A DNA stretch of 36,181 nt from contig JAFYNZ010000040.1 in assembly GCA_017547845.1 (NCBI GenBank), positions 1-36,181 on the forward strand. Direction: 5' to 3'. Positions 6,669 to 15,925 of this stretch are shown here, piece after piece (the stretch's first letter is position 1; each line of letters starts with the position of its first letter). Below the pieces are notes generated by a model, which made no database searches, was not told where the DNA came from, and was given only the letters and a program-made list of their open reading frames with translations. The translations under genes and the position numbers were made by a program. The stretch comes from Muribaculaceae bacterium (GTDB lineage Bacteria; Bacteroidota; Bacteroidia; Bacteroidales; Muribaculaceae).

Positions 6669-8278
6669 GTACAGTAGACAAGAATAAAAAGGAAGAAATG
6701 ATTGATTTGACAGCCATCTGGAATAAGTATAAACCATTCTGGTGGGTGTTTCTAATCTCAATTATCGGTTGTGTCGGACTATCGTTGCTCTATCTCAAGA
6801 TAAAGAGCCCTGTGTTCCTCTCTAAGACCTTAGTGATGGTCAACCAAGAAGAGGAAGAGGGTGCCGGAGCAGTCGGCGGTCTGGGTGCATTGATGTCTTC
6901 ATTCTCTTTGGGTGGCGGTAGCGGCTCAAACGTAGAAGACGAAATGTATAAGATGACATCGCACACCAACATGGTCGCTGTAATCAAGCACCTCGAACTC
7001 AACAAAAATTATTGGTCTAAACCGGGACTCTTCGACCGCAAGGTGTGGTACTATGGCAACTCTCCGGTGAGAATCTCAATACCCGACGCTGTGCTCGACA
7101 CTATCAGCGTTTCGACTAAATTCAAAATTGATTTCCCTGCTGACGGCAAAGAGATTTCCATCAAGGTGAAACAAGGCAAGGAGGGCACAATCTTTAAGGG
7201 TAAGACCGACAAGATGCCTTACTCCGTGAAGACTCCTTACGGCACATTCACCATCGACACCACAGGCTACTTCGTCAAGGGCGAAGAGTTCAATTTCAAC
7301 GCTATCGTTTGCAGTCCTGATGAGTCTATCGAAGATATCAACGAGCGCATCGCTATCAACCAATTGTCGAAGAAGGCAAATGCTATCCTCGTCGACCTTG
7401 AAGATGTCAACACCAAAAGAGCTGAAGACCTCCTCAATACGTTGGTGACATTCTACAACGAGCGTGCTATCGCCGACAAGAACGAGCAAGCACTCAGCAC
7501 ATCTAAGTTTATCGAAGAGCGTCTTATCCAACTCTACAAAGACCTCGAAGATGCTGAAACAAAGATTGAAGACTACAAGAGTCAGAACCAAATCGTCGAT
7601 GCAACTGCCGAAGCAGAATACACCTTCGTACGCAAGGAGCGTATCGAAGCCGGCATGCTTGAAATGGAAACTCAAGCAGCAGTGTTGCAGATGATTAAAG
7701 ACTTCTTGAACTCTCCTGAGAACAAGTACAACCTTGTACCATTCACAACCGACTTCCCAGAAGAGCCTATCACAGCCTACAACGATCTCGTGCTTCAACG
7801 CCTCAAACTTGAGTCTACGACTAAAGAAAACAACGTGGCTCTCAAGTCGTTGACAGCTCAAGTCGATGCAATGCGCAAGAACGTCATCGCCACTATCGAT
7901 AAGCAACTCCAAAGCACACGCATCGCGCTTGCCGACATGCGTCGCGAAGCATCAAGTGCCGAAAAGCGTATGACCGGCATCCCTCGCATGGAACGCGAGC
8001 TGACAGCTCTCTATCGTGACCAAGTCATCAAAAACGAAATCTATGGCTACTTGCTCCAAAAGCGCGAAGAAAATCAACTCAAATTGATGCGCAACCGTCC
8101 TAAGGGCAAGGTGATAGACACAGCATACACCGAAATCGAGCCTATCAGTCCTAACAAATATGTTATCCCTGCGTTAGGCCTCATCATGGGTGTCGGAGGC
8201 GGTTTCATACTCTCCAACCTCATCGAGTCGCGTCGCAAACGTCGCAACAAAAAGTCAACAACTTCGACAGAAGCATAA
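6665..8278 (+). CDS. Wzz/GumC-like polysaccharide co-polymerase without kinase
   Basis: The 537-residue protein has an N-terminal membrane helix (about 27-46, VFLISIIGCVGLSLLYLKI), a large periplasmic part rich in coiled coil (about 260-450), the RMTGIPRMERELTALYRDQ segment typical of Wzz/GumC proteins, and a second membrane helix (about 495-515). It stops soon after with a basic tail, so the cytoplasmic BY-kinase (Walker A and Tyr tail) found in Wzc is missing. The role is control of chain length and contact with the export channel. It overlaps the preceding gene by 4 nt. Confidence 0.88.
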   Translation: MSTVDKNKKEEMIDLTAIWNKYKPFWWVFLISIIGCVGLSLLYLKIKSPVFLSKTLVMVNQEEEEGAGAVGGLGALMSSFSLGGGSGSNVEDEMYKMTSHTNMVAVIKHLELNKNYWSKPGLFDRKVWYYGNSPVRISIPDAVLDTISVSTKFKIDFPADGKEISIKVKQGKEGTIFKGKTDKMPYSVKTPYGTFTIDTTGYFVKGEEFNFNAIVCSPDESIEDINERIAINQLSKKANAILVDLEDVNTKRAEDLLNTLVTFYNERAIADKNEQALSTSKFIEERLIQLYKDLEDAETKIEDYKSQNQIVDATAEAEYTFVRKERIEAGMLEMETQAAVLQMIKDFLNSPENKYNLVPFTTDFPEEPITAYNDLVLQRLKLESTTKENNVALKSLTAQVDAMRKNVIATIDKQLQSTRIALADMRREASSAEKRMTGIPRMERELTALYRDQVIKNEIYGYLLQKREENQLKLMRNRPKGKVIDTAYTEIEPISPNKYVIPALGLIMGVGGGFILSNLIESRRKRRNKKSTTSTEA

Positions 8279-8290
8279 ACACTTCCAAGC

Positions 8291-9643
8291 ATGGCAGTAG
8301 CGATCGAAAAAAGCAGATTAGTGTCCAAAATATTCTTCGGAGTATTTTGGATTGCTGCTATAACGCCATTTTTCGGTCAGGAATTTCTGCCATCGGTCTA
8401 CGAAAAGCTATCCTCTCCCCTCTTCGCCCTCATCGACCTTGTGCTAATCCTACTGGGAGCGTGGGTAATCAAGAGCAAAAAAGACTGGTTCATCCTCCTG
8501 TCGTTGGTATTAATCACGTTTGTATCGACATATATACTCAACGATATATCGATTTTGCAATATATCAATGGTATGCGACTCTACATCGGATTCATATTTA
8601 TGATACCGATTGTGCGCTATTTCTTTGCCGAGCCTGAAAGGAAGCAACGATTCATCGAGAAATTTGACAAAGCACTCTACATCTTCCTATGGATTCAAGT
8701 GCCTTGCATGTCCTACCAATGCTTTCTCTATGGGGCATTCGACAAGGTGGGTGGCTCGTTGGGTTGGATGATGTCGGGTGTTATCACAACGCTGATTTAT
8801 CTTGTCTCGTTCTATCTGATGCTTAAGAGATGGAACAAAGACAAATCATACTTCCAAAACATCAAAGACAATTGGATACTGGTATTCCTATTGTTTCCGT
8901 CATATCTTAACGAAACTAAAGTAGCGTTTGTCTTCCTTGCGATGTATTTCTTCTTCCTCGTACCGATCGATCGCAAATTCATCAAGCGCATGGTCTATGT
9001 CGTGCCGACTATTTTCATCGTACTCATCGGTGCCGGATATATCTATCTGTCATTCGTCGACACTAAAGGTGCCGACATATTCTCTAAAGAGTATCTTGAA
9101 ATATACTTAACGGGCGACGACGAATTGGTGGAATTGGTGGAATATGTCATGGACAACAATATCGAGGAGGTCGACGAGACAGACTTCGCTCGAGGCTTGA
9201 AATTTGCAGTACTCCCTCTGATTTTGAAGCGTGAGCCACATGCCACGGCGTTCGGCTACGGAGTCGGGATGTACAAGGGGGGCTCTTTATTTGAAAAGTC
9301 CAAATTTGCCAAGCAATACAATTGGCTACTCCAAGGCACTATCATGCAAGCATTTTTGTTCATGATTGAATTGGGCTGGGTCGGTCTTGGATGGTATGTA
9401 TTATTTTGGATACTGAATTTCCGAGTAAAAGACCGTCGACTTCGCAATAAACAGTTACAACTATACATGATTCTGACCATTGCTGTCATCAGTCTATATA
9501 GTTGCAACTTCATCATCGTACCATTCTACATGATATTTATGTTCCTGACATTCTACAGTTGTCATTGGAACGAAAACTCGCAGGAGGAGGTAATAAGTGA
9601 ATCACATGAAAGATTGTTGCCAAAAGAATCAGCAGGACTTTAA
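8291..9643 (+). CDS. O-antigen/capsule polymerase-like membrane protein (Wzy type)
   Basis: The 450-residue protein is made mostly of hydrophobic helices (ten or more). A long loop of about 90 residues (260-345) is rich in acidic residues and contains ATAFGYGVGMYKGG, like the periplasmic loop of Wzy/WaaL enzymes. Sequence identity within this group is always low, so the call rests on topology and position between the Wzz-like gene and the flippase. It would join repeat units on the periplasmic side. The gene starts 12 nt after its neighbour, and its 3' end overlaps the flippase start by 47 nt. Confidence 0.7.
   Translation: MAVAIEKSRLVSKIFFGVFWIAAITPFFGQEFLPSVYEKLSSPLFALIDLVLILLGAWVIKSKKDWFILLSLVLITFVSTYILNDISILQYINGMRLYIGFIFMIPIVRYFFAEPERKQRFIEKFDKALYIFLWIQVPCMSYQCFLYGAFDKVGGSLGWMMSGVITTLIYLVSFYLMLKRWNKDKSYFQNIKDNWILVFLLFPSYLNETKVAFVFLAMYFFFLVPIDRKFIKRMVYVVPTIFIVLIGAGYIYLSFVDTKGADIFSKEYLEIYLTGDDELVELVEYVMDNNIEEVDETDFARGLKFAVLPLILKREPHATAFGYGVGMYKGGSLFEKSKFAKQYNWLLQGTIMQAFLFMIELGWVGLGWYVLFWILNFRVKDRRLRNKQLQLYMILTIAVISLYSCNFIIVPFYMIFMFLTFYSCHWNENSQEEVISESHERLLPKESAGL
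9582..9590 (+). promoter_or_regulatory. Strong Shine-Dalgarno before the flippase start
   Basis: AGGAGGAGG lies 6 nt before GTG 9597, inside the 3' end of the polymerase gene. Bacteroidota rarely use Shine-Dalgarno pairing, so this site is notable. It favours GTG 9597 over ATG 9606 as the start. Confidence 0.6.
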
Positions 9644-11177
9644 GGCTCCTGACACAGGTTCCGAAAAGCGCATCGCACGAAACACGATATATCTCTATAT
9701 TCGCACTTTTGTGATGATGATTGTGTCGCTATACACATCACGCGTCACACTGCAAGTGCTTGGAGAAGAAGACTTTGGCATCTACAATCTTGTCGCAGGC
9801 TTTGTTGTACTCTTCGGATTTCTAAACTTCGCTATGGAGCGTGCTACTCTGCGCTTTCTACTGGTTGAGAAAGGTGGAGGGACTCCGGAATCAATGAACA
9901 AGGTCTTCAATGTGGCAATATCGTCCCACATCATGATAGCCGGTATAGTATTAGTGCTGGCTGAGACCATAGGTCTATGGTTTGTCAACGACTCGCTCAA
10001 CATACCGGATGGCAAGGAAACCGTAGCCAACATTGTCTATCAATTGGCTATTCTATCGACTATCATCAACATAGTCCGTGTTCCTTACAACTCATCAATC
10101 ATAGCCTATGAGAAGATGTCGTTTTATGCCTATTTGAGCATCATCGAGGCATTGTTGCGACTATTGGGAGTGCTATTGCTCGAGTATTTCTTTGTGTCCC
10201 ACCTATTGGCTATCTACTCGGCTATATTCTTGATTGTGACACTACTTGTCTTCCTTAGCTATAAATTCTATTGCACTCGTAATTTCAACACATGTCGCTT
10301 CAGTTTCTATTGGGAAAAGAAGAAATTTTTGGAAATGCTATCATTCTCAATGTGGAGCATGGTGGGGGGAGTAGGCAATATTGCAGCACAACAGGGAGTG
10401 TCGATCATTCTCAACCTCTTCTTTGGGGTAGTCATCAATGCAGCCGTTGCTATCACATATCAAGTGGGTCAAGCCGTCAACAATATCATCAGCAGTTATC
10501 AGACAGCATTCAACCCACATCTTGTGAAACTTTATGTAAATAACGAAGCAGAAAAACTCGCAAATACTATCATCACATCGTCGAAAATCTCCTACTATCT
10601 CGCTCTGATGATGATAATGCCACTAATGCTCAACATGGACTATGTGCTACAGTTGTGGCTTGGTGACAGCATACCTCCTCACACGTCATCTTTCTGCACG
10701 CTCTTCTTGGTGTTTTACGCTATTGATGCTATGTCGGCACCTCTATGGATGGCCAATCAAGCCACCGGAAAAGTCAAGACCTACAACATCGTGTTTGCAG
10801 CATTTGTGCTATGCAACCTACCTCTATGCTACATAGCACTGAAACTTGGAGCAAAGCCGGAAATAGCATTCGTGATCCGTATTGCCATCAATCTGCTACT
10901 CCACATCTTCCGTATATTCTACATGAATCACCAGATAGGTCTGCCTATAAAGGAATATGTCATCAGGACACTTGTCTTGCCTATCATAGTCACCACGCTA
11001 TCAGTTCCGCTGCCTATGCTTGTAGCAGCTCACACAGATGGATTCAGTCAGTTGGCATTATCTTCACTCACAGCCATGCTTGTGTTGGCTGCTATGGTCT
11101 ACCTCATCGGGCTCAATCGACAAGAGCGTAGTTTTCTGAAGGCGATGATTGTCTCTAAAATAGGAAAGAAACATTAA
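9597..11177 (+). CDS. Polysaccharide flippase (Wzx-like, MOP superfamily)
   Basis: This 526-residue protein is predicted to have 12-14 membrane segments. The start is typical of Bacteroidota flippases: KRIARNTIYLYIRTFVMMIV, then LYTSRVTLQVLGEEDFGIYNL and GFLNFAMERATLRF. It would move lipid-linked repeat units across the inner membrane. The GTG start, with an AGGAGGAGG site 6 nt upstream, overlaps the polymerase gene by 47 nt; ATG 9606 is the alternative. Next to a Wzy-like gene it completes a Wzx/Wzy pathway. The substrate cannot be told from the sequence. Confidence 0.88.
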   Translation: MNHMKDCCQKNQQDFKAPDTGSEKRIARNTIYLYIRTFVMMIVSLYTSRVTLQVLGEEDFGIYNLVAGFVVLFGFLNFAMERATLRFLLVEKGGGTPESMNKVFNVAISSHIMIAGIVLVLAETIGLWFVNDSLNIPDGKETVANIVYQLAILSTIINIVRVPYNSSIIAYEKMSFYAYLSIIEALLRLLGVLLLEYFFVSHLLAIYSAIFLIVTLLVFLSYKFYCTRNFNTCRFSFYWEKKKFLEMLSFSMWSMVGGVGNIAAQQGVSIILNLFFGVVINAAVAITYQVGQAVNNIISSYQTAFNPHLVKLYVNNEAEKLANTIITSSKISYYLALMMIMPLMLNMDYVLQLWLGDSIPPHTSSFCTLFLVFYAIDAMSAPLWMANQATGKVKTYNIVFAAFVLCNLPLCYIALKLGAKPEIAFVIRIAINLLLHIFRIFYMNHQIGLPIKEYVIRTLVLPIIVTTLSVPLPMLVAAHTDGFSQLALSSLTAMLVLAAMVYLIGLNRQERSFLKAMIVSKIGKKH

Positions 11178-11189
11178 TCTCAAAATGTC

Positions 11190-12242
11190 ATGAAGCCAAT
11201 CCTAAGCGTTATAATCCCAGTCTACAACATAAAGAACTATCTTGAGGAGTGTCTCAACTCAGTCATAAATCAAACACTGAAAGAAATTGAGATAATCCTC
11301 GTTGACGATGGTTCAACCGATGGTTCGGCTAAAATTTGCGACGACTTTGCTTCTAAAGATAATCGTATCATAGTCATACATCAGAAGAACCAAGGAGCAG
11401 GTATGGCACGAAATGCCGGCATCGAGATTGCTAACGGAAAATACATCACATTCACCGATGGAGACGACTATCTTGAGACATCAGCTTTTGAAACTCTTAT
11501 TAATGCAATTACAGCTCATAATCTAGATGCTATTCGCCTAAGCTACAACACATTTAAAGAGGTAGGACAATTCAGCCACACCATCAAAGACGGTCGATTG
11601 GAGATCTTTGAAAGCAATTCTGAAATCCGACAAATACAGTTGTCGACATTCTCTCGTCCTTGGGACAAAAGTGTCAAAGACATCAATTTAGGCGGCTCAC
11701 CTTGGGGATTAATAATCAAGGCAAATATTATAAAAGACAACGATATACGCTTCCTAAGCGAGCGAGAAATCATAAGTGAAGACTACATTTTCAACTACGA
11801 CTGTCTGAATCATGTCAGCAGATTGGCGAAGTCTTACGATACGCTATACCACTATCGCATTACGCCCAACTCAATCACTCGCTCACCAAAATTAGACAAT
11901 GTCGTACGCACCATTGCCACAAGCAAACTGATGACCGAGAAATTTTGCAATGACGGGTTCTCGGATTCGGCAAAATTCTACGCTATGGGATTTTGTATTG
12001 AAGTGCTTCGAGTGCACCTCAAAAACGTGTTCATCTCAGCAATGCCATTGTCCTCAAAATTAGAATGGGCGAAAAGTCAATCTCAACTACCCTACTTTAA
12101 GACAATCTTTGATCAATATCCTTGGCAACTCCTATCTCTAAAGCACAAGCTTGGATTCTATCTGTTTGCGAAAGGACATATGCTATCACTCTACACCCTG
12201 ATTGTCGGACAAGAGCGCATTAGGAACCTTCTAAAGCGATAA
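11190..12242 (+). CDS. Glycosyltransferase family 2
   Basis: The 350-residue protein has a clear GT-A fold at its N-terminus: PILSVIIPVYNIKNYLEECL, then IEIILVDDGSTDGSAKICD and the metal-binding ITFTDGDDYL around residue 93. The middle has SPWGLIIKANIIKDNDIRF and SEDYIFNYDCL, common in Bacteroidota capsule GT2 enzymes. It adds one sugar to the growing repeat unit on the cytoplasmic face. Donor and linkage are unknown. It lies 12 nt after the flippase and 4 nt before the next GT, within the operon. Base use is a little more AT-rich than in the export genes. Confidence 0.9.
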   Translation: MKPILSVIIPVYNIKNYLEECLNSVINQTLKEIEIILVDDGSTDGSAKICDDFASKDNRIIVIHQKNQGAGMARNAGIEIANGKYITFTDGDDYLETSAFETLINAITAHNLDAIRLSYNTFKEVGQFSHTIKDGRLEIFESNSEIRQIQLSTFSRPWDKSVKDINLGGSPWGLIIKANIIKDNDIRFLSEREIISEDYIFNYDCLNHVSRLAKSYDTLYHYRITPNSITRSPKLDNVVRTIATSKLMTEKFCNDGFSDSAKFYAMGFCIEVLRVHLKNVFISAMPLSSKLEWAKSQSQLPYFKTIFDQYPWQLLSLKHKLGFYLFAKGHMLSLYTLIVGQERIRNLLKR

Positions 12243-12246
12243 CGTA

Positions 12247-13398
12247 ATGACTGGAAAACATATCGTTATAGTTAGGACAGGCGGCTCAATCATCAATTTC
12301 GAGTCCTACAATTGCCAAGAGCTCGGCTTGGCAAAGGCTTTGACGCTGAAAGGCATCAAGGTCTCACTCGTCTTTGCCGCTTCGGAAAACAAGTCGCTAA
12401 AAATCAACTACAAAGGATATGAAATCGGCATCTATTTGCGAAGATTTAAGGCTGTGAACCAAGCACTTGCATGGTTTGACGATATTGAGACTCTGCTTGA
12501 CTCACTCGAGCCTGATGTGCTGCAGATACATGAATTCGGCATGTTGATGTCGTGGCGCGTAATACGCTGGGCAAAGAAACACAACACACCGACTTGCTTG
12601 ATTCAAGGCAGTTATCGTCCTACGCAAAAACCAATATTCAAGCAGTTTGAGCAACTATTCAACCACACGCTTGGTAAATACATACTTTCCAACTGCGATG
12701 CTATCGGTTGCAAAACAAAGATGGCGGCAGACTACACGGCAGACTACACCGACAAGCAGACTATGCTAACGCCTATCGGATTGGATATCAGCAAGTTTGA
12801 ATGCACTGAGGAATACGATTGGAAAGCCCGTCTCAGAATCGACAATGACTCCGACATATTGCTATATGTTGGCAACATTGAACAACGCCGAAACCCTCTA
12901 TTTCTAATCGATATCATTGAGCGTCTACCTCAAGCGTGTCATCTGGTAATTGTCGGCGACGGACCTCTTAAAGATGCGACAGCAGAAGCCGTAAAACAAA
13001 AAGGTCTTGAGAGACGATGCACCTTGACCGGAAAACTCGCACAAAACCAGTTGCCATCGCTTTACCGCCAGTCATCAGCCTTTGTTCTTGCATCAGACTA
13101 TGAAATCTTCGGCATGGTGATACTTGAGGCTATGTATTTCGGCCTGCCTGTCATCACGACCTCTACTGCAGGGTCGCAAACGCTTATTGACAACCACTCT
13201 GACGGCATTATCATCAAGCAGAAAGATGCGTCGCTATGGGCAAATGCCATCGATAACATGCTTAAAGACAGACAGAAACTTGCCTCAATCAGCGACAAGT
13301 CCAAGCATAAAATAGACACATCACTCACATGGGATAAAGCAGCAGATAAGTTTGTCGCCCTATACCGACAAGCAATGTCAAGCCACGCCCCTAAATAA
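12247..13398 (+). CDS. Glycosyltransferase family 4
   Basis: This 383-residue GT-B enzyme starts with HIVIVRTGGSI and a glycine-rich N-lobe. The C-lobe shows LLYVGNIEQRRNP, VIVGDGPL and the retaining E-x7-E signature in DYEIFGMVILEAMYFGLPVI. It would transfer a sugar from a nucleotide donor to the lipid-linked unit. It lies 4 nt after the GT2 gene and is part of the same operon. A 101-nt gap follows, which might hold a weak internal promoter (I see no good consensus there). Confidence 0.88.
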   Translation: MTGKHIVIVRTGGSIINFESYNCQELGLAKALTLKGIKVSLVFAASENKSLKINYKGYEIGIYLRRFKAVNQALAWFDDIETLLDSLEPDVLQIHEFGMLMSWRVIRWAKKHNTPTCLIQGSYRPTQKPIFKQFEQLFNHTLGKYILSNCDAIGCKTKMAADYTADYTDKQTMLTPIGLDISKFECTEEYDWKARLRIDNDSDILLYVGNIEQRRNPLFLIDIIERLPQACHLVIVGDGPLKDATAEAVKQKGLERRCTLTGKLAQNQLPSLYRQSSAFVLASDYEIFGMVILEAMYFGLPVITTSTAGSQTLIDNHSDGIIIKQKDASLWANAIDNMLKDRQKLASISDKSKHKIDTSLTWDKAADKFVALYRQAMSSHAPK

Positions 13399-13499
13399 TT
13401 CAGTCTCACAAACAGAACAACATCTCGGAAAAATTTACAACTCCGCAATTATAATAATTGACCGCAGACTGCGTTTCTCATATATAAGGCCAATAATAT

Positions 13500-14696
13500 A
13501 TGAGAATTCTTATAGTCAACAAATTCTTTTACCCTCGCGGTGGCGATTGTGTCGTCGCAATGAATACTCAACGTCTTTTGGAATCAAAAGGCCACGATGT
13601 GCGTATCTATGCTATGACATACCCTGACAACGTCGACACCTCATTCAACGACTCATACGCACCGGAAGTGAACTTTTCTGCGGGGATAATGGGTAAAATA
13701 TCAGCCTTTAAGCGTATTTTCGGTAAAGGCGACATCGTTGACTCATTCAAGAAAGTGCTCCACGAGTTTAAGCCCGATGTGGTGCATTTGCACAATATCC
13801 ACTCTTACCTCTCACCTGTTGTCGGCGAATTGGCCCATCAATATGGTGCAAGAGTGGTGTGGACACTGCATGACTACAAACTCGTGTGCCCTTCATATTC
13901 ATGCCGACTTCCTGATGGTAAAAACTGTGAGCAATGTATCAACGGAGACATCGCAGTCATCAAGCACAAGTGTATGAAAGGCAGTGCTTTGCAAAGTTTT
14001 ATAGCCGATGTTGAAGCTCGCTATTGGAGTCGCCAACGTTTGGTCGGTTTTACCGATAAGTTTATCGCTCCAAGTGCTTTCATGTCTCGCAAGATGCAAC
14101 AAGGTGGTCTTCCTGAGGGCAAATTGACTGTGGTCTGCAACTTCATTGACCCATCTAAATACGATAAGATTAAGTCGACTCCTGTCAAGAGCGATCGACA
14201 GCATAGCTTCTGCTATATCGGACGATTGTCGGAGGAAAAGGGGGTGCGCACACTTATCAAAGCCGCTGTCAAAGCCAACGTGGTGCTCAACATTGCCGGT
14301 GGAGGACCGTTGCTTGAAGAACTCAAAGAGAAATATCGCAAGAACAAAAACATACACTTCCTCGGCCATCTGTCAGCCGAGAAGACAGCAGAATTGCTGA
14401 TGAACTCACAAGCATCAATCATGCCGTCGGAGTGTTATGAAAACAATCCTCTCGGAGTGATAGAGTCGCTATGTGCCGGCACTCCGGTGATCGGTGCAAA
14501 CATCGGAGGCATTCCCGAGCTCATCGACAATGAAAGCGGCGTAGTCTACCCTTCGGGCGATGTCGAAGACCTTGCTGACAAGCTCACAAGTTTTGACAGA
14601 AGCAAATACAATAATCGCGACATTTCAGAGCGGTCGTTGGTGCGTTTCTCAGCTGAAACCCACTACCGACAACTCCTCGAAGCTTACGAAGCATGA
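13500..14696 (+). CDS. Glycosyltransferase family 4
   Basis: This 398-residue GT-B enzyme has an N-lobe of MRILIVNKFFYPRGGDCVVA and PDVVHLHNIHSYLSP, and a Cys-rich middle segment (CPSYSCRLPDGKNCEQC, about residues 131-147) often seen in a GT4 subgroup with KVV/WTLHDYKLVCP. The C-lobe has CYIGRLSEEKGVRTLI, IAGGGPLLEEL and the E-x7-E motif in ECYENNPLGVIESLCAGTPV. The four cysteines may hold a structural metal, but this is inference. The gene belongs to the glycan locus between two short gaps. Confidence 0.88.
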   Translation: MRILIVNKFFYPRGGDCVVAMNTQRLLESKGHDVRIYAMTYPDNVDTSFNDSYAPEVNFSAGIMGKISAFKRIFGKGDIVDSFKKVLHEFKPDVVHLHNIHSYLSPVVGELAHQYGARVVWTLHDYKLVCPSYSCRLPDGKNCEQCINGDIAVIKHKCMKGSALQSFIADVEARYWSRQRLVGFTDKFIAPSAFMSRKMQQGGLPEGKLTVVCNFIDPSKYDKIKSTPVKSDRQHSFCYIGRLSEEKGVRTLIKAAVKANVVLNIAGGGPLLEELKEKYRKNKNIHFLGHLSAEKTAELLMNSQASIMPSECYENNPLGVIESLCAGTPVIGANIGGIPELIDNESGVVYPSGDVEDLADKLTSFDRSKYNNRDISERSLVRFSAETHYRQLLEAYEA

Positions 14697-14843
14697 TGCC
14701 GGTGCTAACTCATTAAATTTCAGCGTAGTTTATAACTTAAATCTCATCACACTTCACCTCGAAAAACTCCTCACTTACAAATTGTCAGCAGATAGGGCCG
14801 ATATTTATCACTCAAAAACCCTACAAAGTTGCAAAAAATTGTG

Positions 14844-14851
14844 TAACTTCG
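14844..14851 (+). promoter_or_regulatory. Possible -7 element before the radical SAM gene
   Basis: TAACTTCG, a near match to TAnnTTTG, lies 18 nt before ATG 14870 in a 173-nt gap. No proper -33 TTTG is present at the right distance. It suggests an internal promoter, with low certainty. Confidence 0.35.
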
Positions 14852-14869
14852 CAGAAAATAACACCAACA

Positions 14870-15886
14870 ATGAGCAAACTTCCAACAGATATATCCATTA
14901 TTACCACCTACAGATGCCCTATGAGGTGTCAAATGTGTAATATATGGCAAAACCCGACAAAGAAAGAAGAAGAGATCACCGCCAAGGATTTGAAGATACT
15001 TCCAAACTTCAAATTCGTCAACATTACAGGCGGAGAACCATTCGTCAGAGAAGACCTTGGAGAAATAGTAGAGCTGATGTTCACTAAGTCTCCACGCATT
15101 GTTATTTCGACATCGGGATGGTTTGAAGACCGAGTTATCGATATCGCAAAACACTTCCCCAACATCGGCATCCGACTCAGCATTGAGGGCATGAAAGCCA
15201 AAAACGATGAACTCAGAGGACGAGAAGGTGGATTTGAAAAGGGTGTTCGCACTCTTCGCCGACTCAGAGAAATGGGTATTAAAGATGTCGGCTTTGGCAT
15301 CACTGTCAGCAACCACAACTCAGCCGATATGCTTGAACTTTACGAATTGGCTAAGGAGCTCGACATGGAATTTGCCACAGCTGCTTTCCATAACTCGTTC
15401 TACTTCCACAAATATGACAACGTCATAACCAACAAAGATGAGGTGACAGGCAACTTCATGAAACTCATCGAAATGCAGCTCCGAGAGCCTCATCCGAAAT
15501 CATGGTTCAGAGCATATTTCAATATGGGTCTCATCAATTATATCAATGGAGGCAAGCGCCTCTTGCCATGCGAAGCGGGCACTGTCAATTTCTTTATCGA
15601 CCCTTGGGGAGAGGTATACCCTTGCAATGGACTTGAAGAGTCTAAATGGAAAAAAAGCATGGGCAACATACGCAAGGCAGAAAAGTTTGAAGACATATGG
15701 TTTAGCAAAGAGGCCGACGAAGTCAGAGAACTTGTAAGAACATGTCCAAAAAACTGTTGGATGGTGGGTACAGCTTCACCTGTCATGAAGAAATATATCC
15801 ATAAGCCGGCTATGTGGGTACTCGACAACAAAGTGCGCACAATATTCGGCAAACCGGTGAAATTGCTCTCCTCAGTAAAAAAATAA
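14870..15886 (+). CDS. Radical SAM/SPASM-like enzyme in the glycan locus
   Basis: The 338-residue protein opens with the radical SAM motif CPMRCQMC (C16, C20, C23) that binds a 4Fe-4S cluster and S-adenosylmethionine. FVNITGGEPFVRED gives the GGEP motif. Four more cysteines near the C-terminus (C234, C252, C292, C296) fit an auxiliary-cluster SPASM/twitch domain, with FIDPWGEVYPCNG typical of that domain. Such enzymes modify peptides, proteins or sugars by radical chemistry. I see no precursor peptide next to it. Its place between two GT4 genes suggests modification of a sugar or of the glycan carrier, but that is inference from context. Confidence 0.85.
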   Translation: MSKLPTDISIITTYRCPMRCQMCNIWQNPTKKEEEITAKDLKILPNFKFVNITGGEPFVREDLGEIVELMFTKSPRIVISTSGWFEDRVIDIAKHFPNIGIRLSIEGMKAKNDELRGREGGFEKGVRTLRRLREMGIKDVGFGITVSNHNSADMLELYELAKELDMEFATAAFHNSFYFHKYDNVITNKDEVTGNFMKLIEMQLREPHPKSWFRAYFNMGLINYINGGKRLLPCEAGTVNFFIDPWGEVYPCNGLEESKWKKSMGNIRKAEKFEDIWFSKEADEVRELVRTCPKNCWMVGTASPVMKKYIHKPAMWVLDNKVRTIFGKPVKLLSSVKK

Positions 15887-15925
15887 TCAATAGTCGATTA
15901 ATCATCAGTTTCGTTTCTCTTAATC

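Noticed and set aside
7076-7912. 278-codon open frame on the minus strand
   Set aside because: It lies wholly within the Wzz-like gene on the other strand, has no promoter or family resemblance, and is rich in Cys/Leu/Phe as expected for the antisense of GAC/AAG/GAG codons.
14697-14869. RiPP precursor gene for the radical SAM enzyme
   Set aside because: The gap has no short frame with a leader-like peptide and its own start signal. Open frames there run into neighbouring genes in other frames.
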